A stretch of DNA of 13,020 nucleotides from an uncultured Eubacteriales bacterium (GCA_900548625.1 URLO01000053.1:1-13020), one strand, 5' to 3'; shown: positions 1 to 6,675, counted from the stretch's first letter. The notes: generated by a model not told the origin, from the letters alone. Made by a program: numbers and translations.

Positions 1-31
1 TTTTGTCCGAGGTTCACGCCCCCGGACAAAA
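1..31. repeat. Inverted repeat at window edge
   Basis: TTTTGTCCG at 1-9 is the exact reverse complement of CGGACAAAA at 23-31, with 13 bases between. Neither strand has a T-run after the stem, so it does not look like an intrinsic terminator. A second small hairpin, TTCGCCG/CGGCGAA with a 4-base loop, sits at 48-65. No gene is seen in 1-369; all open frames there cross hairpins and tRNA sequence. Confidence 0.5.
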
Positions 32-114
32 CCGATTTACATTTTATTTCGCCGTGCGCGGCGAAACTCTACGAGGTTATTTGACAGTCTGTTTGCTCCA
101 ACATACGGATAACC

Positions 115-145
115 AAAAAAGAAACCATCCGAATGGATGGTTTTT
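115..145 (-). repeat. Second copy of the tRNA terminator hairpin
   Basis: The hairpin GAAACCATCC-GAAT-GGATGGTTT recurs here, preceded by the same A-run. Bases 101-143 match 321-363 exactly over 43 positions, and looser similarity begins near 95/315. After the stem this copy diverges: it has TTTTT and then ATGCC, where the copy next to tRNA-Glu has a longer T-run. The two copies lie 220 bp apart and flank a hairpin-rich segment. It reads as a duplicated tRNA-operon terminator and could act as a back-up terminator for the tRNA transcript. Confidence 0.75.
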
Positions 146-194
146 ATGCCATGCGAAGCTTTGGATCAACAGCAGATCTGTACGGGAATACTCC

Positions 195-315
195 GGCGGC
201 GCTGCCGCCTTCGTGCCACGGCGCATTTTCTTTTGGCTTTGCCAAAAGCCGCGATGCAGTGCATCGCGGCCATCTGGCGATGGCAAAATGCTTGTGGTCG
301 AACCCGATGGGTTCG
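195..315. repeat. Hairpin-rich structured element
   Basis: Five compact inverted repeats follow each other: 195-209 (6-bp stem, 3-base loop), 230-248 (8-bp stem, TTT loop), 248-270 (11-bp arms around one central base), 269-284 (GCCATC/GATGGC) and 299-315 (CGAACCC/GGGTTCG). An outer pair, GCATTTT at 223-229 with AAAATGC at 285-291, encloses the middle three. A further CCAC/GTGG pair (216-219 with 294-297) extends it, so the whole can fold as a multibranched cloverleaf-like shape. No convincing coding frame runs through it. It may be a palindromic repeat family or a structured RNA downstream of the tRNA genes. Confidence 0.55.
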
Positions 316-334
316 CTCCGACATACGGATAACC

Positions 335-370
335 AAAAAAGAAACCATCCGAATGGATGGTTTCTTTTTT
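335..370 (-). terminator. Intrinsic terminator of the tRNA-Met/tRNA-Glu operon
   Basis: A perfect 16-bp stem (335-350 with 355-370) has a 4-base loop. Read on the minus strand it ends in a run of T residues. It begins at the last base of the tRNA-Glu CCA end, so the tRNA 3' end runs straight into the terminator. Because it is symmetric it could also stop transcription arriving on the plus strand. Confidence 0.85.
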
Positions 371-444
371 GGTGACCCGTACGGGAATCGAACCCATGTT
401 ACCGCCGTGAAAGGGCGGTGTCTTAACCGCTTGACCAACGGGCC
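370..444 (-). tRNA. tRNA-Glu (anticodon TTC)
   Basis: Read on the minus strand, the cloverleaf has acceptor GGCCCGT pairing with ACGGGTC (one G-U pair). The anticodon stem CCGCC/GGCGG encloses loop CTTTCAC with anticodon TTC. The T arm contains TTCGAAT, the discriminator is A and CCA is encoded. Length is 75 nt. It abuts the tRNA-Met gene without a spacer, so both must be cut from one precursor. It runs directly into the terminator stem. Confidence 0.95.
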
Positions 445-520
445 TGGTAGCGGCAATCTGACTCGAACAGATGACACTCCGGGTATGAACCGAATGCTCT
501 ACCAACTGAGCTATGCCGCC
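445..520 (-). tRNA. tRNA-Met (anticodon CAT), elongator type
   Basis: Read on the minus strand, acceptor GGCGGCA pairs with TGCCGCT (first pair G-U), followed by A and an encoded CCA. The D arm is GCTCAGTTGGTAGAGC. The anticodon stem TTCGG/CCGGA carries loop TTCATAC, giving CAT. The T arm has TTCGAGT. Length is 76 nt. A paired first position (G1-U72) and no run of three G-C pairs flanking the anticodon loop argue for the elongator rather than the initiator. Ile tRNA with a lysidine-modified CAT cannot be wholly excluded from sequence alone. Confidence 0.9.
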
Positions 521-525
521 ATATG

Positions 526-581
526 ATGAGGCCGTGCCTCATAGCATGAGAGATTATAGCGTATCAAATTCCGTTTGTCAA
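526..581 (-). promoter_or_regulatory. Consensus promoter of the tRNA operon
   Basis: On the minus strand, TTGACA (576-581) and TATAAT (553-558) are separated by exactly 17 bases, a perfect sigma-A match as expected for stable RNA genes. Between it and tRNA-Met, ATGAGGC/GCCTCAT (526-542) forms a short leader hairpin. Confidence 0.9.
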
Positions 582-628
582 CAACTTTTTCTTCGCTTTC
601 CGCACAAATCGGGAAATCTTTCGGATTT

Positions 629-663
629 CGCAGACCGCCGTGCAGCGCGCCCGGCGGTCTGCG
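629..663 (-). terminator. Hairpin downstream of mtaB, probable terminator
   Basis: Twelve-base inverted repeat arms, CGCAGACCGCCG (629-640) and CGGCGGTCTGCG (652-663), lie 25 bases beyond the mtaB stop. The following minus-strand sequence has no clean T-run, so termination may be weak or aided. The stem itself is strong. Confidence 0.55.
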
Positions 664-688
664 GACAAGCGTTCAAAGAAGCCCTGTC

Positions 689-1978
689 TTACACCAGCTC
701 GCCGAGCACGCCCTCGCGGCAGGGCTCTGTGATGCGGACGCGGCACGTCCGGTTGCGCAGCGCCTCGTCGGAGCGGACATAGACCTTCGCATAGTTCGGC
801 GCGTGACCGGCGTAAAGGCCGTCCTCGGGCTGCTCAAAGAGCACCTCCTGCACCGTGCCGATGAGGGCGCTGTGGAACGCATCCTCCAGCTCTGCCGCCA
901 CCGCGGCCGCGCGTGCGGCGCGCGCCTCCTTCACCGCCTTCGGCACCTGATCCGGCATTTTGTCGGCGGGCGTGCCCTCGCGGCGCGAATAGGGGAAAAT
1001 ATGTACCTTCGTCAGGGCACATTTGCGGATGAAGGCCAGCGATTCCTCGAACGACGCCTCGCTCTCGCCGGGGAAGCCGACGATGAGATCGGTCGTCACA
1101 GCGCAGCCGGGGAAATACTCGTTCAGCAGCCGCACGCTTTCATAGTAGCGCGCGGTGTCGTACTTGCGGTTCATGCGCTTGAGCACCGGGTCGCTGCCGC
1201 TTTGCAGGCTCAGATGAAACTGCGGGCAGAGATTCTGGAAGCCGGACAGCGCACGGCAGAATTCCTCGTCGATCGTGCGCGGCTCCAGCGAGCCGAGGCG
1301 GATGCGCACCTCCGGCACGGCGGCGCAGAGCGCCGTGAGAAGCTGCCGCAGGCAGCTTCCATCGTGCCATTCCCAGCCCCACGAGGAGATCTCGATGCCG
1401 TTGACCACGATCTCGCGATAGCCCTCGGCGGCGAGCTTCCGCGCCTCCTGCACCGCGCTTTCCAGCGGCAGCGAGCGCACGCGCCCGCGTGCATACGGGA
1501 TGATGCAGTAGGTGCAGAAATTGTTGCAGCCGTCCTCGACCTTCAAAAGCGCGCGCGTCCGCTCGGCAAGGCCGCCTGCAGGAAGCTGCTCAAAGCGGCG
1601 CGGAAGCCCCGCGTCCTCCACATGCTCCCAGTGCTGCCGGTCGCGCGCCGCCTGTGCCAGACGGTCGAGAAATTCCACGCGCCCGTCCGTGCCGATGAGC
1701 ACGTCCACGTCCATCCCGCGCAGCTCCTCCGGCGCGGTCTGCGCGTAGCAGCCGCACACGCCGATGACGGCCTCCGGGTTGCGTCTGCGGACGCGGCGGA
1801 TGGCGTTGCGCGATTTTTTGTCGGACATGGCCGTCACGGTGCAGGTATTGATCACATAACAGTCGCAGATGCCGTCAAAGTCGCCCAGCGTGTCGCCGCG
1901 TTGGAGCAAAATCTGCTGCATTGCCTGTGTTTCGTACTGATTGACCTTACATCCCAAGGTATAAAATGCATATTTCAT
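689..1978 (-). CDS. mtaB: tRNA (N6-threonylcarbamoyladenosine(37)-C2)-methylthiotransferase MtaB
   Basis: This is a radical-SAM enzyme that adds a methylthio group to t6A37 of ANN-decoding tRNAs. The 429-residue protein has three domains in the family order. The N-terminal methylthiotransferase domain carries likely cluster cysteines C10 (LGCKVN), C46 (NTCTV) and C77 (GCYAQ). The radical-SAM core has CNNFCTYC at C151, C155 and C158. The C-terminal part is TRAM-like. The N-terminal and core motifs, and the LGCKVNQYE opening, point to MtaB (YqeV) rather than MiaB or RimO. I chose the ATG at 1978: GGTGG lies 8 bases upstream, and the protein then begins MKYAFYTLGCKVN as in relatives. An in-frame TTG at 1993 is possible but overlaps that ribosome site. 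It is transcribed divergently from the HPr-like gene and appears monocistronic. Confidence 0.93.
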   Translation of the reverse strand: MKYAFYTLGCKVNQYETQAMQQILLQRGDTLGDFDGICDCYVINTCTVTAMSDKKSRNAIRRVRRRNPEAVIGVCGCYAQTAPEELRGMDVDVLIGTDGRVEFLDRLAQAARDRQHWEHVEDAGLPRRFEQLPAGGLAERTRALLKVEDGCNNFCTYCIIPYARGRVRSLPLESAVQEARKLAAEGYREIVVNGIEISSWGWEWHDGSCLRQLLTALCAAVPEVRIRLGSLEPRTIDEEFCRALSGFQNLCPQFHLSLQSGSDPVLKRMNRKYDTARYYESVRLLNEYFPGCAVTTDLIVGFPGESEASFEESLAFIRKCALTKVHIFPYSRREGTPADKMPDQVPKAVKEARAARAAAVAAELEDAFHSALIGTVQEVLFEQPEDGLYAGHAPNYAKVYVRSDEALRNRTCRVRITEPCREGVLGELV

Positions 1979-2099
1979 GAGCAATACCACCAAATTTTAG
2001 AATCTCGGAAAAAAAAGTTTATTGCTTTTTATGGGTAGTCGCGCGGGCGCGTTTCCACTATAATATAATCACTTTTTACCACATTATATCACCAGCGTC

Positions 2100-2128
2100 A
2101 TTATACCCGAGAACGTTCCGATTGTACA
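2100..2128 (-). promoter_or_regulatory. Likely mtaB promoter in the divergent gap
   Basis: On the minus strand TGTACA (2123-2128) and TATAAT (2100-2105) are 17 bases apart, giving a 5' leader of about 115 nt. The gap 1979-2150 holds several more TATAAT-like hexamers on both strands (2059-2064, 2064-2069, 2083-2088), including near-repeats of ATAATCAC and TTATATCAC at 2065-2090. I could not find a good -35 for a plus-strand promoter of the HPr-like gene. Confidence 0.5.
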
Positions 2129-2150
2129 GCCATTCTTAGGAGGATTTTCC

Positions 2151-2402
2151 GTGCGAGAATTTAGCGTCATCTTCCGTTCCGTCAAAGAGATCGGCGAGTT
2201 TGTCAGCATTGCCAACCGCCAGCCCTTCTCTGTGCAGCTCCTCTACGGCAGCACCGTTCTGGACGCAGGCTCCATCCTCAGCCTCTGCTGTCTGGGGCTC
2301 AACCGTCCGCTGACCGTCCGCGTCTGCACCGGCGCGCAGAGCGAAGAGTTCTGCCGCGAGATCCAGCGTTTCCTTACGACCCCGTCGCCGAGCGCCGTTT
2401 GA
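2151..2402 (+). CDS. HPr-like protein lacking the phosphorylatable histidine
   Basis: This 83-residue protein has the HPr fold pattern: FVSIAN (residues 17-22) followed by a segment ending in LDAGSILSLCCLGL (37-50) and a closing helix (64-75). That segment matches the region around HPr Ser46, and a serine (S41) is kept there. The GxHARPA active-site loop with His15 has no counterpart; the equivalent stretch reads SVKEIGEF. It therefore cannot take phosphate from PTS enzyme I in the usual way. By analogy with Bacillus Crh it could be a regulatory HPr relative phosphorylated on serine, but this is inference, and similar short proteins of unknown role are common in Clostridia. The start is GTG with AGGAGG at 2138-2143, 7 bases upstream. 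A terminator follows at 2425. Confidence 0.75.
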   Translation: MREFSVIFRSVKEIGEFVSIANRQPFSVQLLYGSTVLDAGSILSLCCLGLNRPLTVRVCTGAQSEEFCREIQRFLTTPSPSAV

Positions 2403-2424
2403 GTCTGCCAAAAGTGATATTGCG

Positions 2425-2473
2425 CCCTCCCGTTTCATACGCTTGTACCAGTTGAAACGGAAGGGTGATTTTT
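2425..2473 (+). terminator. Terminator hairpin containing the dacF ribosome site
   Basis: The arms 2425-2437 and 2453-2465 pair at 12 of 13 positions, with a 15-base loop. The stem is followed by TGA and a run of six T (2468-2473). This fits an intrinsic terminator for the HPr-like gene. The 3' arm contains GGAAGGG, the only Shine-Dalgarno-like sequence for the next gene, whose ATG begins at 2475, immediately after the T-run. Termination and ribosome-site masking could both limit the downstream gene. Confidence 0.75.
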
Positions 2474-2474
2474 T

Positions 2475-3620
2475 ATGCACAAACGTCTGCTTGGGATGCT
2501 GCTGGCAGTGCTGCTCACGGCGGCGCTCTGCCTTCCGGCACGCGCGGTCGAGCTGGAGCTGTCCGCACCGTCCGCCATTTTGATGGAGAAATCGACCGGC
2601 GAGATCCTGTACGAGCAAAACAGCCATGAAAAGCTGCCGCCCGCCAGCGTGACGAAGGTGATGACGCTGCTTCTGGTGATGGAGGCGCTGGAGGACGGAC
2701 GCATCGCATGGGACGACACCGTAACGACCTCCGCCGCGGCCGCCGCCAAGGGCGGCAGCCAGATCTATCTGGAGGAAAACGAGCAGCTTCCGCTGACGGA
2801 GATGCTCAAGGCCGTGGTCGTGGCGTCGGCAAACGACTGCGCCTGCGCGCTGGCGGAGCACATCGCCGGAAGCGAGAGCGCCTTTGCCGCCATGATGAAC
2901 GCGCGGGCGGAGGCGCTCGGGATGACCGACACGCACTTTGTCAACTGCACCGGCCTTGACGACGGCGCGGACGCCTCTGAGCACCGCACGACGGCCTATG
3001 ACATCGCGCTCATGTCGCGCGAGCTTCTGCGCCACGAGGAGATCAAAAAATACACGACCATCTGGATGGACACCGTGCGAAACGGGCAGTTCGGGCTTGC
3101 CAACACCAACAAGCTCGTGCGCTTCTACGACGGCACGACAGGGCTCAAGACCGGCTTCACCGCCGCAGCGGGCTACTGTCTGGCGGCCTCGGCGGAGCGC
3201 GGCGGCATGGAGCTGATCGCGGTGGTGATGCACTGCGACACGAGCGCGCACCGCTTTGAGGCGGCGAAGGCGATGCTCAACTACGGCTTTTCGAGCTATG
3301 CGCTGGCGCAGCCGCCGGCAGACGTGCAGATCCCGTCCGTCCCGGTCGTCCTCGGCCACGAGGAGGCCGTCACGCCCGTCCTGCGCGAGGCAAAGCCGGT
3401 TCTGATCGACAAATCGCTTGCCGCCCAGCTTTCCTCGGAGGTCTCGGTCGATCCGGCCGTCACCGCGCCGGTCGAAAAATGGCAGCGCCTCGGCACGCTC
3501 ACCATGCGCGCCGGAGACGGCGTCATTGCAGAGCTTCCGCTCGTCGCGCCGGAGGCTGTCGCAAGGCTCACATGGTGGGATGTTTTCCGCCGCCTGCTGC
3601 GCGGCGTGTGCATGGGCTAG
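2475..3620 (+). CDS. dacF: Serine-type D-alanyl-D-alanine carboxypeptidase (DacF/PBP5 family)
   Basis: This low-molecular-weight penicillin-binding protein removes the terminal D-Ala from peptidoglycan stem peptides outside the membrane. The 381-residue protein begins with a signal peptide (MHKR, hydrophobic residues 5-20, likely cleavage after ALCLPARA near residue 24). The three active-site motifs are present: SVTK at 58-61, SAN at 118-120 and KTG at 225-227. A C-terminal beta domain (about 290-355) and a final helix with WW (about 365-378) fit a membrane-anchored amphipathic tail. The start at 2475 keeps the basic N-terminus of the signal peptide; its ribosome site is inside the preceding terminator hairpin. 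Among paralogues (DacA, DacF, DacB) the length is nearest DacF, but assignment between them is uncertain. No clear terminator follows before the thiT promoter. Confidence 0.9.
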   Translation: MHKRLLGMLLAVLLTAALCLPARAVELELSAPSAILMEKSTGEILYEQNSHEKLPPASVTKVMTLLLVMEALEDGRIAWDDTVTTSAAAAAKGGSQIYLEENEQLPLTEMLKAVVVASANDCACALAEHIAGSESAFAAMMNARAEALGMTDTHFVNCTGLDDGADASEHRTTAYDIALMSRELLRHEEIKKYTTIWMDTVRNGQFGLANTNKLVRFYDGTTGLKTGFTAAAGYCLAASAERGGMELIAVVMHCDTSAHRFEAAKAMLNYGFSSYALAQPPADVQIPSVPVVLGHEEAVTPVLREAKPVLIDKSLAAQLSSEVSVDPAVTAPVEKWQRLGTLTMRAGDGVIAELPLVAPEAVARLTWWDVFRRLLRGVCMG

Positions 3621-3654
3621 AAACCATATTCTGGCACGTTTTGCAAAAAAGCGC

Positions 3655-3683
3655 TTGACGCGCAGCCCGCTTGCCGCTATAAT
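3655..3683 (+). promoter_or_regulatory. Promoter of the TPP riboswitch-thiT unit
   Basis: TTGACG (3655-3660) and TATAAT (3678-3683) are 17 bases apart, only 35 bases after the dacF stop. The predicted transcript start near 3690 is just upstream of the riboswitch. Confidence 0.85.
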
Positions 3684-3705
3684 AAGCGTGACTGCAAAAC
3701 AATCG

Positions 3706-3795
3706 AACACAGGGGCGCTGGAATTCCGGCTGAGATTGCGCATCGCGCAGGTCCCTCATACCTGATCCGGGTAATGCCGGCGTAGGAAGCTGATT
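3706..3795 (+). ncRNA. TPP (thiamine pyrophosphate) riboswitch, THI element
   Basis: The conserved aptamer core is visible in order: AGGGGCGC (3711-3718), GGCTGAGATTG (3728-3738), CCCT followed by ACCTGATC (3753-3767), then GGGTAATGCCGGCGTAGGAA (3769-3788). The order and spacing match the TPP aptamer arms. Binding of thiamine pyrophosphate is expected to favour the terminator at 3816-3862 and shut off thiT. Edges are approximate. Confidence 0.95.
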
Positions 3796-3815
3796 CGTCA
3801 TATTTTTGATGTTAT

Positions 3816-3862
3816 CGTACTGCACTACACCCATCCGGTTGTCGTGCAGTACGTATTTTTTT
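3816..3862 (+). terminator. Riboswitch-controlled terminator before thiT
   Basis: Perfect 10-bp arms CGTACTGCAC (3816-3825) and GTGCAGTACG (3844-3853) are followed by TA and seven T (3856-3862). It lies between the TPP aptamer and the thiT ribosome site, so control is by transcription attenuation. I did not identify the competing antiterminator pairing with confidence. Confidence 0.85.
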
Positions 3863-3880
3863 ATTGGAGGTTCTTTTATC

Positions 3881-4444
3881 GTGAAGAACAAAAAGCTCTC
3901 CCTGCGCTGCCTCTGCGAGGCCGCAATCATGATCGCGCTTGCCCAGCTGCTCGGCTACATCAAGCTTTATGAGCTGCCGCAGGGCGGTTCGATCAACCTC
4001 GGCATGCTGCCGATCTTCCTGTTCTGTGCCCGTTGGGGCTTTGGCCCCGGTATGCTGGCCTCCTTCGCGTTCAGCCTGCTCCAGCTCTTCCTGGACGGCG
4101 CCTACGCATGGGTCTGGCAGTCCATCATCGGCGACTACATCCTCGGCTTCACCGTGCTCGGCTTTGCGGGCCTGTTCCACAAGAACCGCTTCGGCTTCTT
4201 CTACGGCGCCTTGCTCGGCTGCGCGCTGCGCTTCCTCTGCTCCTACATCACCGGCGTTGTGGCGTGGGGCGAGTATATGCCGGAAATGTTCTTCGGCATG
4301 ACCATGACCACGCCGTGGATCTATTCCGCACTGTACAACGGTTTCTACATGCTCACCGACTGCATCCTTGTTCTCGTCGTCGGCTGGCTGCTGTGGAAGC
4401 CCCTCGGCAAGTACATCCGCGGCGAGGACCTTCAAAGAGCATAA
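3881..4444 (+). CDS. thiT: Thiamine transporter substrate-binding subunit ThiT (ECF family S component)
   Basis: ThiT is the membrane S component that captures thiamine and works with the shared ECF energising module (EcfA, EcfA', EcfT), none of which is encoded here. The 187-residue protein is highly hydrophobic with about six membrane segments (roughly residues 12-26, 36-52, 56-72, 82-100, 105-126 and 155-172). It has the conserved ThiT stretch WGEYMP (129-134) followed by TPWIYSALYNGFYM (144-157). I chose the GTG at 3881 because GGAGG (3866-3870) precedes it and the protein then starts MKNKKLSL. An upstream in-frame ATG at 3806 lies inside the riboswitch leader and would translate the terminator. 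The TPP riboswitch directly upstream supports the substrate. The orphan transporter suggests uptake of thiamine rather than synthesis at this locus. Confidence 0.93.
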   Translation: MKNKKLSLRCLCEAAIMIALAQLLGYIKLYELPQGGSINLGMLPIFLFCARWGFGPGMLASFAFSLLQLFLDGAYAWVWQSIIGDYILGFTVLGFAGLFHKNRFGFFYGALLGCALRFLCSYITGVVAWGEYMPEMFFGMTMTTPWIYSALYNGFYMLTDCILVLVVGWLLWKPLGKYIRGEDLQRA

Positions 4445-4503
4445 GGCAGCACTGCATCACTGCACCTGCTTGCCAAATGATGTGATGTTTCCATAACGTC
4501 ACC

Positions 4504-4545
4504 GGGCGCGGTTCCTTCTGGGGGGTAGGGCCGCGCCCCCTTTTT
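4504..4545 (+). terminator. Intrinsic terminator of thiT
   Basis: GGGCGCGG (4504-4511) pairs with CCGCGCCC (4531-4538) over a 19-base loop and is followed by CC and five T. It separates thiT from the heat-shock gene. Confidence 0.8.
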
Positions 4546-4554
4546 GCGCGAGTT

Positions 4555-4581
4555 TTAGCACTCTCGCGCCAAGAGTGCCAA
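4555..4581. promoter_or_regulatory. CIRCE operator (HrcA binding site)
   Basis: TTAGCACTC (4555-4563), nine bases, then GAGTGCCAA (4573-4581) matches the CIRCE inverted repeat TTAGCACTC-N9-GAGTGCTAA at all but one position. CIRCE is the operator of the heat-shock repressor HrcA, and the next gene downstream is hsp20. I found no clear sigma-A promoter near it. Confidence 0.93.
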
Positions 4582-4624
4582 AATTCACAGATCGGTCACA
4601 ATTCCTTCACAGAATATGCGATTT

Positions 4625-4707
4625 TCGGGGGTATCGTAATACTTGTCAAAGGGAACGAGCCCTGAGACAAACCCCGTATACAAGACGTCCGGCGTGCAGC
4701 CGGCGTC
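4625..4707 (+). other. Structured leader of hsp20
   Basis: If transcription starts near the CIRCE site, the leader is about 150 nt. It contains a hairpin TTGTC..AGGG/CCCT..GACAA at 4643-4670, possibly closed by an outer GGGG/CCCC pairing (from about 4627 to 4675). A second hairpin lies at 4684-4707, with CCGGC/GCCGG over loop GTGCA extended by GACG/CGTC around one bulge. The ribosome site TGGAGG (4731-4736) lies outside both, so sequestration of it is not shown. Confidence 0.35.
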
Positions 4708-4744
4708 ACAAAATAGAACGCATACAATATTGGAGGTATGAACC

Positions 4745-5188
4745 ATGTTTGAACTCAGACCGTATCGTAAGAGCAGTGTCAGCTACTACAACCCCTTCCG
4801 TGAGATGGCAGACCTTGAGCGCTCCTTCTGGGGCGACCCCGATTCCCGCAATGCGCTTGCGGAATTCAAGGCCGACATCACCGACGAGGGCGACCACTTC
4901 CTGCTGGAGGCCGATATGCCGGGCTTCGACAAGAAGGACATCAGGCTCGACATCCACGGCCAGACGCTGACCATCCGCGCCGAGCGTCTGACCAAGACCA
5001 AGACCGAGGAGAAGAAGGACCGCTACGTTTGCAGCGAGCGCTCCTACGGCAGCTACAGCCGCAGCTTCGACATCACCGGCATCGATGCCGCAGGCATCCG
5101 CGCCAGATACTCGAACGGCGTCCTCTCTCTGACGCTCCCGAAGAAGGCCGCAATGCAGCCCGAGCGCACCAGCGTCGAGATCGAGTGA
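4745..5188 (+). CDS. hsp20: Small heat-shock protein, Hsp20/alpha-crystallin family
   Basis: This ATP-independent holdase chaperone binds unfolding proteins and forms cytoplasmic oligomers. The 147-residue protein has a short N-terminal arm with NPFREMADLER (residues 16-26). The alpha-crystallin domain runs from about residue 40 (EFKADITDEGDHFLLEADMP) to 135. Near the end of that domain is the family signature SNGVLSLTLPKK (123-134). The C-terminal tail TSVEIE resembles the I-x-I/V anchor motif. The ATG at 4745 has GGAGG 8 bases upstream. It stands alone between two terminators, with a CIRCE operator 160 bases upstream, so it should be induced by heat through HrcA. Confidence 0.95.
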   Translation: MFELRPYRKSSVSYYNPFREMADLERSFWGDPDSRNALAEFKADITDEGDHFLLEADMPGFDKKDIRLDIHGQTLTIRAERLTKTKTEEKKDRYVCSERSYGSYSRSFDITGIDAAGIRARYSNGVLSLTLPKKAAMQPERTSVEIE

Positions 5189-5208
5189 TCTTCCTGCATA
5201 AAATACCA

Positions 5209-5240
5209 AAGCGGCGGACGAAGAAATTCGTCCGCCGCTT
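5209..5240. terminator. Bidirectional terminator hairpin between hsp20 and msmX
   Basis: Perfect 14-bp arms (5209-5222 and 5227-5240) enclose a GAAA loop. On the plus strand it is followed by GCGCGTTT, on the minus strand by TGGTATTTTATG. It lies 20 bases after the hsp20 stop, between convergent genes, and can serve both. Confidence 0.75.
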
Positions 5241-5259
5241 GCGCGTTTCAGAAATGCTT

Positions 5260-5297
5260 TTGAAAAGCACAGCAGGAGCCTTTTCAGACTCCTGCTG
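5260..5297 (-). terminator. Intrinsic terminator of msmX
   Basis: On the minus strand CAGCAGGAG (5289-5297) pairs with CTCCTGCTG (5270-5278), followed by TGCTTTT. It starts 8 bases after the msmX stop. Confidence 0.75.
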
Positions 5298-5304
5298 GTC
5301 GTTC

Positions 5305-6489
<1,185 letters not shown>

Positions 6490-6615
6490 AATTTTCTGAC
6501 TCTGACAGCGCTGCCTCCGCAATGCGCTCCCTCACGGCGGCCGGGCTTGGCTGCCGCATTGCGGCACGTCTCCACTGTGCCGCACCGCAAGTCCTGCGGG
6601 GTTGATATATCCTCC
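6490..6615 (-). promoter_or_regulatory. Long structured leader of msmX with a displaced Shine-Dalgarno
   Basis: On the minus strand a strong ribosome-binding sequence, AAAAAAGGAGG (GGAGG at 6611-6615), stands about 121 bases before the msmX ATG with no start codon at a usable distance. Between them lie inverted repeats: CCGCA/TGCGG (6585-6599), TGCGGCAC/GTGCCGCA (6560-6584), a competing TGCCGCA/TGCGGCA (6552-6566), and AGCGC/GCGCT (6507-6528). The middle arm 6560-6566 can pair with either neighbour. The region looks like a structured leader or an inserted palindromic element. No coding frame is supported. Confidence 0.5.
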
Positions 6616-6675
6616 TTTTTTGCCGGAACAGGCCATATTGTGGATTGGCGATATTCCGACCAGATTACAAAATAC

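Noticed and set aside
101..363. CRISPR array
   Set aside because: There are only two repeat copies, 177 bases apart, the repeat is a terminator, and no cas gene is present.
3..526. Several small open frames over the tRNA and hairpin region
   Set aside because: They read through tRNA genes, terminators and perfect palindromes. Proteins of this kind are well-known mispredictions.
575..2038. Long plus-strand open frame antisense to mtaB
   Set aside because: It mirrors mtaB codons in a GC-rich gene, has no ribosome site or recognisable domain, and runs through the mtaB motifs on the opposite strand.
2136..3743. Long minus-strand open frame antisense to the HPr-like gene and dacF
   Set aside because: It crosses two genes, a terminator and the thiT promoter, and the translation is low-complexity and arginine/alanine rich. 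It is a composition artefact.
3806..3880. Upstream ATG start for thiT
   Set aside because: It would translate the riboswitch terminator and add an atypical 25-residue extension. The GTG at 3881 has a GGAGG site and gives the family-like start.
4643..4671. TTGTCA (4643) with GACAAA (4666) as the hsp20 promoter
   Set aside because: The spacing is 17 bases, but GACAAA is a poor -10 and both hexamers are arms of a hairpin.
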